From Flavobacterium sp. (GTDB taxonomy: Bacteria > Bacteroidota > Bacteroidia > Flavobacteriales > Flavobacteriaceae), in contig JADKBW010000020.1 of assembly GCA_016714905.1 (NCBI GenBank), positions 1 to 56,084 of the forward strand: DNA of 56,084 bases, read 5' to 3'. The notes below the pieces were generated by a model, which saw only the letters and a program-made list of their open reading frames with translations, made no database searches and was not told where the DNA came from. A program made the position numbers and the translations under genes. Shown here one piece after another: positions 1 through 8,881 of the stretch (position 1 is the stretch's first letter; every line of letters starts with the position of its first letter).

Positions 1-1976
1 GATTTTTCTCTCATTTTTTCTTCATCATAGAATTTTTTGTCTTTATTGTTGACCAATACCGACCCAGAATCCGGATGATAAAGCGTTGTTAGAATTTTGC
101 TGAAGGTGGATTTCCCAGATCCATTTTGTCCTTCAATTTTAATTTTCTCCCCTTTTTTGATTTTTAAGTTGATGTCTTTCAAAACAAATTCATTGGGCAT
201 ATAACCGTAATGAATGCCTTGAAATTCAATCTTATCAATCGTAAAATCTTTAATGCCTTTATTGCTTCTCACTTTGGTATCTTCGTCAAAATCTAAATAT
301 CTTTTTAGAATAACTTCGTTCTCTTGAAGCGTCATGTTGTCATCTAAGATGCCTTTCAATGAAGAAAATATTTTAGAAGACAAAGCAATAAACGTTACAA
401 TTTGCCCAATGTGATAATTTGTGTCTGTATCGCTGACATAGTCAGAAAACCATAATAATGACAGAGGAGAAAATAATAATCAATGCAACCACCACTTTAT
501 TGATAATATCGATGTGGCCATTTCGCAATTGAATTCTCAAGTAATCATTAATACTAGAGTATATTTTATTCGAATGATAGCGCTCTATTTTAAAGCTTTT
601 TATCACTTGAATTCCTTCGACTTTCTCCATCATTTTAGAAATGAAATCCGCTTTTCGGATGTATCTCAATCGCTCGTTTTGTTTCAGATACGGAGTTATG
701 AATTTGAACCATAAGACAAACAAAATCATGACGCCTAAAACGACCAGCGTAAGAGTTTTGTTGATAAAGAACAGGATAAATAAGGAATATACCGAAACGC
801 TAACATCAACTAATATTCCGGTGACAAACTTCATAAAGAAAGTCTTCAAGTTCATAGAATCGCTTACTCGCTCCATCAAATCTCCTTTCTTGTACGAATG
901 GATATAGGCTAAAGAAGAATTATTGATTTTCTCATCGAACGAAAAAAGAAAATAACGATCTAATGCGTTACCAAGATGAATACTAACATAGTTCTTGTAT
1001 AAAGTCGTCTACAAATCGAAAACTTTATAAATACCCAAACCGATAGCGAATAATATTAAAGTGTTCAAATTGTACGTTGGCAAAACGTTATCAATAAGAA
1101 TCTGATTGGTAAACACCGCGATTTGTGCTGTAATTGCAGAAAATAGTGCTGCAAATATATAAATATACCAAAGCTGTTTGTAGTCACCTAATTGCTTAAA
1201 AAGTTGCCAGTACAAACTTCCTTTTTCTTCCTCAGGATATGAAGTTGCAACTTCTTTTTCTTCGTTTGACTTGACAACAAGAATAAGTGGTGCTTTATTT
1301 TTTATCTTCCCTTTTTCTAATTCTAAAGTTTTAAAATTATTTGGGATATTAGAAATTTCTTGGTTTTTTAACAGGTCTACATAAGAAACTTTTTTCCGCT
1401 TCTAGATCTTTGAAACCGAAGTTTTCTTTTAGATATTTGAAATAGGTTAATTTATTGAAACGCGTTTGCATGACCATTTTCGCTAATTACCTCGCCAATA
1501 TTAATTTTGTATTCTTTCAAATCTTCAGAACAAATAGCAACAATCTTATCTTCTGCCTCAGCAAAATCCCAGTCAGTTTTGTTACTTAATGCTTTGTTCT
1601 TAATTTCTGGAAGTGTCAAAAAGTATTGACTTCCTTTGCTCGGATCGTATACCTTGAATTTTCTTCCTTTAAGTTCGTTTATGATAATATACCTAGAACC
1701 ATTTTTATGTTTCACTGGTAAAATAAACGGAAATAAACTTTTGATGTGCGATTCGTTTCCTTCGATATAATTGATGTCTAAAAGCTTAAAATCAGCTTCA
1801 AAACCAGTGGAATCGAAAAACGTTTTTAGGTCGGAGAGCCTAGATCCTTTTTGATCTAGCGGGATGTTTTCTTCAATATATTTACGAGAAATATTCTTCT
1901 CATAAATATTGAAAACCGTTTTGATTGCACTGATTCCGCAATCATTGCTCTTGAGTTGTTGGTCTGTCTTTGGCAT
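1..1976 (-). pseudogene. C39-peptidase-like ABC exporter, frameshifted, runs off the left edge
   Basis: Reads leftwards as the remains of one peptidase-containing ABC transporter (bacteriocin/SunT type). The N-terminal C39-like domain has the cysteine motif NDCGISAIKT. It is followed by membrane segments (about 1215-1009 and 879-442) and the start of an ATPase domain with Walker A GQNGSGKST near 107-133. At least four frame changes (near 1470, 1390, 1010 and 880-440) break it. The expected catalytic His of the C39 domain (usually HYVVV-like) reads SRYIII, so protease activity is doubtful. I prefer the ATG at 1976 (MPKTDQQLKSNDCG) because the longer reading needs TTG at 2000. It could be a true pseudogene or an intact gene damaged by assembly indels. 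Confidence 0.75.
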
Positions 1977-2006
1977 AGATTTGGGGGTTATCTTATCCAA
2001 TTGATT

Positions 2007-2037
2007 CCTTCTAGCGAAAAACTAGAAGGCTTTTTTT
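2007..2037 (+). terminator. hairpin followed by T-tract
   Basis: CCTTCTAG and CTAGAAGG form a perfect 8-bp stem around a 7-nt loop and are followed by C and seven Ts on the plus strand. It looks like a Rho-independent terminator for plus-strand transcription, although both neighbouring genes are on the minus strand. Its job is therefore unclear. Confidence 0.5.
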
Positions 2038-2059
2038 ATTTGATAGCGCAAATTAATGA

Positions 2060-2452
2060 CTATAACTTGTTCATATTTAACGATAAGGTTTCAATAAACT
2101 TAGAGATGGGTCCCTTGATCATCATGGCCATCATCGCGTTAAACTCTCCGTCAAAAATTAATTGTACTTCTGATTTATTTTCAGAAATAGCATCAATTTT
2201 AGCAGTTAAGGTAAATGGTAACTTATCGCTTGCGGCTCCTAATACGATGGTGCTCGGAGCTATTTTCTCTTTCATCTTAAGTTTAATTTCTGGCATACCA
2301 TTCAATCCGAAAAGGAATGAATCCTCTCCAAGAACTTCAAACTTAGCTATGGAGTCAGGCATTAGTTTTTCAAAATTTTTGACGTCGGAAAGAGAATCAA
2401 ATAAATACTGCGCTGATTGATCCACGCTAGTTTTTGGGCTTTCTAAATTCAT
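2060..2452 (-). CDS. SRPBCC (START-like) family protein
   Basis: A 130-residue protein with the pattern of small SRPBCC/CoxG-like ligand-binding folds: an N-terminal strand (MNLESPKTSV), a helix with LFDSLSDVKNFEKLMPD, alternating strands, and a long C-terminal helix ending SKFIETLSLNMNKL. No signal peptide or membrane segment is seen, so it is probably cytoplasmic. It lies 24 nt downstream of pyrE on the same strand and is probably co-transcribed with it. No catalytic residues can be pointed to and the ligand is unknown. The family call rests on overall pattern. Confidence 0.7.
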   Translation of the reverse strand: MNLESPKTSVDQSAQYLFDSLSDVKNFEKLMPDSIAKFEVLGEDSFLFGLNGMPEIKLKMKEKIAPSTIVLGAASDKLPFTLTAKIDAISENKSEVQLIFDGEFNAMMAMMIKGPISKFIETLSLNMNKL

Positions 2453-2476
2453 AATATTAATTTGAGTTGGGAGAAA

Positions 2477-3124
2477 TTAGACTTCAATTCCCCATGATTC
2501 TGGAGCTGTACTCCACTCTTTTAAGGTAGATTGTTCTTCTTCTGTAATATATTTTTTAGCAACTGCTAAATTCAATAAGTTTTGGTAATTGCTTAAAGTA
2601 TATAAGTCAACGTGTGCCTTTTTGAAATTTTCTTCAGCAATTTCAAAACCATAAGTAAAAATGGCTACCATTCCTTTTACGTTAGCTCCTGCGTCTTTTA
2701 TGGCTTGAACGGCAAGTAAACTGCTGTTTCCAGTGCTAATTAGGTCTTCAACAACGACAACATTTTGACCTTTTTGGAGAAAACCTTCTATTTGATTTTG
2801 TCTTCCATGCTTTTTCGGTTCGGGACGCACGTATACGAAAGGTAATCCCATATATTCTGCAACCAGCATTCCAATGCCAATTGCTCCAGTGGCAACACCA
2901 GCAATAACATCAGGTTTTCCAAATTGCTTTTCAATATTCTTAGAAAATTCTTCTCGGATATAATTTCTTATCGGTGGAAAAGACAGTGTGAGTCTGTTAT
3001 CACAGTAAATAGGAGACTTCCATCCAGATGCCCATGTAAAAGGATTTTTTGGATTCAATTTAATTGCATTTATTTGCAAAAGCAATTCGGCGGTTTTCTC
3101 GGCGGTGTCTCTATTAAAAATCAT
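2477..3124 (-). CDS. pyrE: orotate phosphoribosyltransferase
   Basis: Converts orotate and PRPP to orotidine 5'-phosphate in pyrimidine synthesis. The PRPP-binding motif appears as VVVVEDLISTGNSSL, and the orotate-side region as FTWASGWKSPIYCDNR. The ATG at 3124 (MIFNRDTAEKTAELL) gives 215 residues, the normal size. An upstream ATG at 3175 would add 17 residues unlike the family and would start upstream of the -7 element at 3130-3137, so I reject it. The gene is divergent from the NUDIX gene, with only 8 nt between start codons. The SRPBCC gene follows in the same operon. Confidence 0.95.
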   Translation of the reverse strand: MIFNRDTAEKTAELLLQINAIKLNPKNPFTWASGWKSPIYCDNRLTLSFPPIRNYIREEFSKNIEKQFGKPDVIAGVATGAIGIGMLVAEYMGLPFVYVRPEPKKHGRQNQIEGFLQKGQNVVVVEDLISTGNSSLLAVQAIKDAGANVKGMVAIFTYGFEIAEENFKKAHVDLYTLSNYQNLLNLAVAKKYITEEEQSTLKEWSTAPESWGIEV

Positions 3125-3129
3125 AGATA

Positions 3130-3137
3130 CAAATGTA
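3130..3137 (-). promoter_or_regulatory. -7 promoter element of pyrE (TACATTTG)
   Basis: The minus strand reads TACATTTG, matching the Bacteroidota -7 consensus TAnnTTTG. A start point a few bases downstream would fall almost on the pyrE ATG at 3124, implying a leaderless or nearly leaderless mRNA. The same bases overlap the start codon of the divergent NUDIX gene (3133). Confidence 0.55.
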
Positions 3138-3735
3138 TAAAGTTTTTGTAAACGATAAACCTTTTTTCTTAACAAATGAAATTGTTAAAGAAACAGATTT
3201 CCAATTCTTTTTGTTGGAGAGCACTGACATTGAGAAGCTGGTGATTAATATGTTTAACAACAAAATCAAAAAGTGTTATTTGTATTATCCTGATGAGAAA
3301 ATTATTTTAAAAAAACTAAAGGAGAAAATTCCCGTGCAACGCGCTGGTGGTGGTTTGGTTTACAATAAGAAAGGTGAAGTACTTTTTATCTTCCGGAATG
3401 GTAAATGGGACTTGCCTAAAGGAGGCAAAGAAAAGCGGGAAAAGATGAAATTGACTGCAATGCGCGAAGTAGAAGAGGAAACTGGTGTTAACAATCTAAT
3501 TATTACGAAGAAACTGCAAAAGACCTATCACATTTTTAAACGTAATGGCATTTACAAGCTGAAAATTACGCAGTGGTATGAAATGAAAACTGATTTTGAA
3601 GGAACTCCCGTTGGACAACTCGAAGAAGGCATCGAGAAAGTGGCGTGGCTAAATCCCGAGCAAATTCAGGAAGCGATGAAAAATTCTTACGAAAATATCA
3701 AACTGGTTTTTGAAGAGGATCAACTCGTAAAATAG
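3133..3735 (+). CDS. NUDIX hydrolase
   Basis: A 200-residue protein with a complete Nudix box at about residues 97-119 (GGKEKREK then REVEEETGV, fitting GX5EX7REUXEEXGU), preceded by KWDLPKG. The box binds the metal and cleaves X-linked nucleoside diphosphates. An N-terminal ~65-residue extension (MYKVFVNDKPFFL) is common in Flavobacterium homologues. The substrate cannot be told from sequence. It is divergent from pyrE and the two transcription units overlap at their starts. Confidence 0.9.
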   Translation: MYKVFVNDKPFFLTNEIVKETDFQFFLLESTDIEKLVINMFNNKIKKCYLYYPDEKIILKKLKEKIPVQRAGGGLVYNKKGEVLFIFRNGKWDLPKGGKEKREKMKLTAMREVEEETGVNNLIITKKLQKTYHIFKRNGIYKLKITQWYEMKTDFEGTPVGQLEEGIEKVAWLNPEQIQEAMKNSYENIKLVFEEDQLVK

Positions 3736-3772
3736 ACCGATTCGAAATATTACTTTTCAATTCGGAATGGTT

Positions 3773-3780
3773 TACCTTTG
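3773..3780 (+). promoter_or_regulatory. -7 promoter element of the DEAD-box helicase (TACCTTTG)
   Basis: TACCTTTG matches TAnnTTTG and ends 4 nt before the ATG at 3785. This argues for a leaderless transcript and against the in-frame ATG at 3767, which lies upstream of the element. Confidence 0.5.
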
Positions 3781-3784
3781 GCAA

Positions 3785-5128
3785 ATGAAAAACCACCATT
3801 CGAATAATATTCTCCTCAATTTAGGAATTGAGAGCCTCAACGAAATGCAACAGGCTGCTCAAGAAACTATTCTTAACGATACCAATGTTTTATTACTTTC
3901 TCCAACAGGTTCTGGAAAAACACTTGCTTTTTTGCTTCCCATTTTTGAGATTCTAGAACCAGAAATCAAGAATGTGCAGTGCTTGATTTTGGTTCCTTCC
4001 CGCGAATTGGGTATTCAAATCGAACAAGTCTGGAAGAAAATGGGCACTGATTTTAAAGCAAATGTTTGTTATGGTGGACATTCCATAGATACGGAAATTA
4101 AAAATCTAAGCAATCCACCCGCTGTTTTGATTGGAACTCCAGGAAGAATTGCTGATCATTTAGAACGAGGAACATTTACTACGACTAGTATTTTGACGTT
4201 AGTCTTGGACGAATTTGATAAATCTTTGCAACTCGGATTTCATGAGGAAATGTCGTTCATCATCAGTAAGTTAACCAAAATAAACAAACGTGTTCTGGTA
4301 TCGGCAACTTCCGATATCGAAATCCCAAAATATACGCGCGTAACAAATCCCACCGTGTTGGATTTTATTCCAGAGCAATCAGAAAATCAGCAATTATCAA
4401 CGGTAATGGTTGTTTCAAAAGAAAAAGATAAAATCAATACCTTATTTCAATTGATTTGTTCTTTAAAATCAGAATCGGCCTTAATTTTTTGTAATCACAG
4501 AGATGCCGCAGAGCGCATTAGCGATACGCTGAATGAAAAAGGAATTTACGCCACCTATTACCACGGAGGCATGGATCAAGATGAACGAGAACGTGCGCTG
4601 ATTCAATTCCGGAATGGAAGTGTAACCTATTTAGTGACGACGGATTTAGCCGCGCGAGGTTTGGATATTCCAGAAATGAAGCACGTAATCCATTATCATT
4701 TGCCATCCAAAGAGGATGAGTTTACCCACCGCAATGGACGAACTGCAAGAATGCTTGCGTCTGGAACGGCTTATGTTCTTATTCACGAAAGTGAAAAGAA
4801 ATTGGATTATATCGATTACAGTATGAAAGCACTGAAAGTTGATGGGGCGGCTACATTGCCCAAACCACCACCGCAGTTTCAAACCATTTATATTAGTGGC
4901 GGAAAGAAAAATAAATTAAACAAAATCGACATAGTTGGTTTCTTTTCCCAAAAGGCAAATTAGAAAAGGTGACTTAGGACTGATTGAAGTCAAAGATTTC
5001 ATCTCGTTTGCTGCCGTAAAATCAAAAAAAGTTCCTGAATTATTGCGCTTAATTCGCGATGAAAAAATGAAAGGAAAAAATATAAGATAGAAGTCGCAAG
5101 AAAAGTTGTTAAGAAAGAGGACTATTAG
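3785..5128 (+). CDS. DEAD-box RNA helicase, DbpA-like, with two frameshifts
   Basis: ATP-dependent RNA helicase. Motif I is SPTGSGKT, motif II is the variant DEFD (LVLDEFDK), motif III SAT, and motif VI HRNGRTAR. After the helicase core the C-terminus (ISGGKKNKLNKIDIVG) resembles the DbpA RNA-binding domain, which directs that family to 23S rRNA. The frame stops at 4963, but removing one T near 4943-4946 continues it (KGDLGLIEVKDFISFAAV). Adding one A near 5086 carries it to the stop at 5126-5128. Both shifts look like sequencing indels. Start chosen at 3785 because the promoter element ends just before it. Confidence 0.85.
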
Positions 5129-5158
5129 ACACGGCTGCGCCTTTGGACACGCTTCGCT
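5129..5158. repeat. short GACACG-type intergenic repeat (family R1)
   Basis: Contains GACACGGCTGCGCCTTTGG and GGACACGCTTCGC, members of a short GC-rich family also found at 5227, 8681, 8851, 24747, 24863, 27740 and 27903. It follows directly on the helicase stop codon. Confidence 0.6.
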
Positions 5159-5162
5159 ATAT

Positions 5163-5196
5163 AAAAAAGCGACTTCAATTTGAAGTCGCTTTTTTA
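5163..5196. terminator. bidirectional terminator between helicase and coaD
   Basis: AGCGACTTCAA and TTGAAGTCGCT form an 11-bp stem with A-tract on the left and T-tract on the right, so it can end both the plus-strand helicase transcript and the minus-strand coaD transcript. Confidence 0.85.
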
Positions 5197-5226
5197 TATT
5201 AAGTTTTTTTTTGGCCAAAAATCCAT

Positions 5227-5262
5227 AGCCGTAGGCGTGTCCAAAGGCGCAGCCGAGTCTTA
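5227..5262. repeat. GACACG-type intergenic repeat (R1), inverted copy
   Basis: GCCGTAGGCGTGTCCAAAGG and GCGCAGCCGAGTC are the reverse complement of the R1 motif. The copy faces the one at 5129-5158 across the terminator, making a long imperfect palindrome. Confidence 0.55.
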
Positions 5263-5266
5263 AAAT

Positions 5267-5725
5267 CTATTTTTTCACCCGCACTGCAGCAGGCACCAAA
5301 AGCTCATATTCACCACCATTTCTGATCACATCTCTAACGATACTTGAACTGATATAAGAGGTTTTAGAAGCTGTCAATAAAAATACAGTTTCTATTTTTG
5401 AGAGTTTTCTATTGGTGTGCGCAATGGCTTTTTCAAACTCAAAATCCGCTGGGTTGCGCAAGCCGCGTAAAATGAAATTCGCTTTCAGTTTCTTACACAA
5501 ATCAATCGTCAAACCTTCATAAGTAACCACCGAAACGGTGGGTTCATCCGCAAAAGAAGCTTCGATAAATTGTTTTCTTTCCTCAAGGGAAAACATATAT
5601 TTTTTTTCCGCATTGATTCCAATCGCGACCACAATCTCATCAAATAGTGGAATGCTTCGTTTGATTAAATCGTAATGCCCTAAAGTGATGGGGTCAAAGG
5701 ATCCGGGGAATATGGCTTTTCTCAT
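5267..5725 (-). CDS. coaD: phosphopantetheine adenylyltransferase
   Basis: Fourth step of coenzyme A synthesis: 4'-phosphopantetheine plus ATP gives dephospho-CoA. The N-terminus FPGSFDPITLGHYDLI carries the nucleotidyltransferase TxGH motif. FILRGLRNPADFEFE and the C-terminal SSSIVRDVIRNGG are family signatures. 152 residues is normal length. Transcribed with or after ddl, which lies upstream on the same strand (118 nt gap). Confidence 0.97.
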   Translation of the reverse strand: MRKAIFPGSFDPITLGHYDLIKRSIPLFDEIVVAIGINAEKKYMFSLEERKQFIEASFADEPTVSVVTYEGLTIDLCKKLKANFILRGLRNPADFEFEKAIAHTNRKLSKIETVFLLTASKTSYISSSIVRDVIRNGGEYELLVPAAVRVKK

Positions 5726-5843
5726 TTTCTAGGTTGTGGTTAAGTGTCTAAGGGTTCTTTGAGGTTCTGAGGTCTTAGCGAACGCCGCTACAAAGATTTT
5801 CTTGAAAGCTATGTTTCACGTATACAATGATAATCTCAGAAAC

Positions 5844-6818
5844 TCAGTCATTGAAAGCCAACTCAATCGCATTGGTAAACAAATCTTCTAAAGAAATTCC
5901 AGCTTCTCTGGCTTGCTGTGGAATCAAACTCTCCGTCGTTAATCCTGGGATCGTATTCATTTCCAACATATAAGGTTCGCCATCCACCAGGATAAATTCG
6001 CTTCTAGAAAAACCTTTCATATTCAAAATTTCGTAAGCTCGTTTGGCGACTGCATTGACTTTTTCAGCGATATCAGCCGGAATTCGAGCGGGTGTGATTT
6101 CCTGCGATTTCCCTAAGTATTTGGCTTCGTAATCAAAGAAGTCATTGTCAGAAACGATTTCGGTAATTGGCAAGACCGTGATTTTTCCTTTATAATTGAT
6201 GACACCGACAGAAACTTCGGTTCCATCTAGTAAACTCTCGATGATGATTTCGTTATCTTCTTTATAGGCAACTTCAATCGCAATAGGTAATTCGGCTTCG
6301 GTTTTTACTTTAGAGATTCCGAAGCTCGACCCGTATTTGTTAGGTTTGACGAAGCAAGGTAAACCGACTTTACTCACGATTTCACTTGTATTGATGGTTT
6401 CGCCTTTATTCAAATAGTATGAGGTTGCGCATTTGATTCCGTAAGGTTTTAGAACCGACAACATATCCCGTTTGTTGAACGTCAACGCGGCTTGATAATA
6501 GTCACAAGAAGACTGCGGCAAATGAATCAAATTGAAATACGCTTGCATCAATCCATCTTCTCCAGGAGTTCCGTGAATCGCATTGAAAACAGCATCAAAG
6601 GTGATTTTACTTCCAGCAACTGTAACGGAAAAATCATTTTTGTCGATGGGATATTCGTTATCATTGTCATCAACATACACCCATTTTTCTTTCAAAATGT
6701 GAATGCGAAATCCGTTGTATTTCGATTTGTCTAGAAATTGATATACGACGTTGCCGCTTTTGAGAGAGATTTCAAATTCGCTGGAATAGCCGCCCATGAT
6801 GATGGCAATGTTTTTCAT
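5844..6818 (-). CDS. ddl: D-alanine--D-alanine ligase
   Basis: ATP-dependent ligation of two D-Ala for peptidoglycan, in the cytoplasm. The 324-residue protein begins MKNIAIIMGGYSSEFEISLK. It has the ATP-grasp lysine region CFVKPNKYGSSFGISKV, the DGTEVSVGV strand, and the C-terminal ligand loop LEMNTIPGLTTESLIP. Length is normal and the frame is intact. Neighbours with cell-wall links (PASTA protein, rluD) are on the opposite strand. Confidence 0.97.
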   Translation of the reverse strand: MKNIAIIMGGYSSEFEISLKSGNVVYQFLDKSKYNGFRIHILKEKWVYVDDNDNEYPIDKNDFSVTVAGSKITFDAVFNAIHGTPGEDGLMQAYFNLIHLPQSSCDYYQAALTFNKRDMLSVLKPYGIKCATSYYLNKGETINTSEIVSKVGLPCFVKPNKYGSSFGISKVKTEAELPIAIEVAYKEDNEIIIESLLDGTEVSVGVINYKGKITVLPITEIVSDNDFFDYEAKYLGKSQEITPARIPADIAEKVNAVAKRAYEILNMKGFSRSEFILVDGEPYMLEMNTIPGLTTESLIPQQAREAGISLEDLFTNAIELAFND

Positions 6819-6832
6819 TGGTGTGGAATTGT

Positions 6833-6925
6833 TTATTTGTTTAATCGTTGATTCGTTAAAATCGTTTAATTGTTGATTCGTTTAATCGGGAGGGCGGTTT
6901 AACGGTTAGACGATTAAACGATTCA
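6833..6925. repeat. TTTAATCG-type intergenic repeat (R4)
   Basis: Multiple imperfect direct and inverted copies of GATTCGTTTAATCG and CGATTAAACGATT. A related stretch occurs at about 32855-32905. It has no coding potential. Confidence 0.5.
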
Positions 6926-6926
6926 A

Positions 6927-7021
6927 CCCTAGCCCCGTCCTTTTGCGCCGTTGTTAACTTCGTCAGTTCGCTCCGCTCGTGTGGCGCGAAAGATTTAGCG
7001 AATAGCGGGAAATAGCTCCTA
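6927..7021. repeat. CCTAGCCC...GCTCCTAAA hairpin repeat (family R2)
   Basis: Begins CCCTAGCCCCGTCC and ends AGCGGGAAATAGCTCCTAAA. The centre can pair CTTTTGCGC with GCGCGAAAG. Related copies lie at 8768, 24903, 29231 (inverted) and 21536 (inverted). Confidence 0.6.
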
Positions 7022-7075
7022 AAATCAAAACAAAATTATCATTTTTTTTCAAACAAAATGCCGCTTCTATTTTTA

Positions 7076-7083
7076 TATCTTTG
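7076..7083 (+). promoter_or_regulatory. -7 promoter element of the PASTA-rluD unit (TATCTTTG)
   Basis: TATCTTTG fits TAnnTTTG and lies 17 nt before the ATG at 7100. It rules out the in-frame ATG at 7058 as the main start, because that lies upstream of the element. Confidence 0.6.
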
Positions 7084-7099
7084 CCAAAATATTTTACCA

Positions 7100-7714
7100 A
7101 TGAGTTTACAGGAATATCTTAAGAGTCGGACTTTCTTATTTCAAATGCTAATTGCGATGGCGATCATCGGCGTGCTGGGTTATTTGTTTATGCATTGGTT
7201 GACTTATACCACAGATCACGGGAATGAGATTACCGTACCGAATTTGCAAAAACTGAGCGAGTTGCAGGTAGAGGAGAAGTTGGATGAACTTAATTTGGAT
7301 TATGTTCTTTTGGATAGTGTAGATTACAATCCAGATTTTCCGAAGCATAGTGTTGTTGAGCAAGATCCAATTGCGGGATCGAAAGTAAAAGAAGATCGAA
7401 AAATTTATATCAAGATTAATTCTTCTGGATTCACCACAGTCAAGATTCCGAATTTAATTGAAAAAACATATCGTCAAGCGGTTCCTACACTGAAAGCTCT
7501 TGGACTTGAAGAAGGAACAATCTCGTACAAACCGTATTTGGGTAAAGACATGGTTTTGGAAATGCGTTGGAATGGCAAGAAGTTGAATCCGGGTGATAAA
7601 GTCTTTAAGTCCTCAAAAATCGATTTGGTTTTAGGAGATGGTAAAGTTGGATTTGACGACACTGAATTGGACAGTATTCCACCAACTGATGAAACTCCAG
7701 TCAATGCAAACTAA
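7100..7714 (+). CDS. membrane-anchored PASTA-domain protein
   Basis: 204 residues: a short cytoplasmic start (MSLQEYLKSRTFLFQ), one membrane helix (MLIAMAIIGVLGYLFMHWL), then two PASTA repeats outside, starting near ITVPNLQKLSELQVEEKL and VKIPNLIEKTYRQAV. PASTA domains bind peptidoglycan or muropeptides. Here no kinase or penicillin-binding domain is attached, as is usual for the Flavobacteria protein found next to rluD. Its stop overlaps the rluD start by 11 nt, so the two are translationally coupled. The acidic tail (DDTELDSIPPTDETP) has no known role. Confidence 0.85.
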   Translation: MSLQEYLKSRTFLFQMLIAMAIIGVLGYLFMHWLTYTTDHGNEITVPNLQKLSELQVEEKLDELNLDYVLLDSVDYNPDFPKHSVVEQDPIAGSKVKEDRKIYIKINSSGFTTVKIPNLIEKTYRQAVPTLKALGLEEGTISYKPYLGKDMVLEMRWNGKKLNPGDKVFKSSKIDLVLGDGKVGFDDTELDSIPPTDETPVNAN

Positions 7715-8677
7715 CGAAGACAGTCCAGAATTAGAAGACGAATTATACGAGCATTTTCGATTTGAAGTTCCGAAAGGGCAGTTGCTTTTGCGTATTGATA
7801 AGTTTTTGATGAATTTGATTCCGAATGCGACTCGAAATAAGATTCAGCAAGCAGCTACGAATGGTGATATTTATGTGAATGATGCTCCAGTAAAATCCAA
7901 TTATAAAGTCAAACGTTAGATATTGTATATGAAGATGATGCTCTGTTGCTCATCAACAAACCGCCGGGATTAGTGGTGCATCCTGGGCATGGTAATTATA
8001 CCGGAACTTTGGTCAACGCTTTGGCGTATCATTTTGAAAATTTACCATTGAATAGCAGCGAGCGTCCTGGTTTGGTGCATCGCATCGACAAAGATACATC
8101 TGGACTTTTGGTGATTGCCAAAACCGAAGCCGCCATGACGCATTTGGCGAAGCAATTTGAGGCGAAAACTTCAGAAAGGGAATATATCGCTATTGTTTGG
8201 GGGAATGTAAAAGAAGACGAAGGTACGATTGAAGGTAACATCGCACGCCATGTGAAAGACCGCATGCAAATGGCGGTTTTTGCTGATCCAGAAATTGGAA
8301 AGCCAGCAGTTACGCATTATAAAGTTTTAGAGCGATTTGGTTATGTGACCATGGTTTCTTGTGTTTTAGAAACCGGACGAACCCATCAAATTCGTGTGCA
8401 TATGAAACATATTGGACATCCATTGTTTAATGATGCGCGGTATGGAGGTGATTTGATTTTGAAAGGAACGACTTTTACTAAATACAAGCAATTTATTGAT
8501 AATTGTTTTAAGATTTTGCCTCGACAAGCATTGCATGCCAAGACTTTAGGATTTGTGCATCCGACAACAGGCGAAATGATGCGCTTTGATACCGAATTAC
8601 CCGACGATATGAAAGAGCTTATAGAAAAATGGCGCGGTTATTCGAAATCGAATGCGGCAGGTGACGAGGAAGAGTAG
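7704..8677 (+). CDS. rluD: 23S rRNA pseudouridine synthase RluD-type, frameshift and missing linker
   Basis: Isomerises uridines in helix 69 of 23S rRNA. An N-terminal S4 domain (LRIDKFLMNLIPNATRNKIQ) is followed by the catalytic domain with HRIDKDTSGLLV, whose Asp is the nucleophile, and GRTHQIRVHMKHIGHP. At 7917-7919 the frame stops right after SNYKVKR and resumes as LDIVYEDDALLLINKP. The ~25 residues that normally join the S4 and catalytic domains are absent, so this is more than a one-base slip: either an assembly deletion or a real lesion. Start at 7704 overlaps the PASTA gene. Confidence 0.85.
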
Positions 8678-8680
8678 ATT

Positions 8681-8735
8681 TTTGGACACGCTACGCTGAA
8701 GACGCGCTACGCTTTGGACACGCTACGTTTTAGAT
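8681..8735. repeat. GACACG-type intergenic repeats (R1)
   Basis: Three near-copies in tandem: TTGGACACGCTACGC, AGACGCGCTACGC and TTGGACACGCTACG, directly after the rluD stop. Confidence 0.6.
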
Positions 8736-8767
8736 ATGTAGAAAATTCTTGTTTTGAAATGAGTTGC

Positions 8768-8880
8768 CTAGCCCTGATGGCAGCGGTATCCTTTGTGAGG
8801 AACGAACAAAGATATAGCGAACAGCAGGTTCCTGGCTCCTAAACATACACAGCTGCAGGCGTGTCTATATCGCAGCGTTT
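8768..8880. repeat. R2 hairpin repeat followed by R1 copy
   Basis: CCTAGCCCTGATGGCAGCGG ... ATAGCGAACAGCAGG ... GGCTCCTAAA. The centre pairs ATCCTTTGT with ACAAAGAT. An inverted R1 copy (GCAGGCGTGTC) follows at 8857-8867. Confidence 0.6.
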
Positions 8881-8881
8881 C

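Noticed and set aside
4518..4882. Minus-strand ORFs within the helicase gene
   Set aside because: They are shadows of the plus-strand helicase frame, with no family features.
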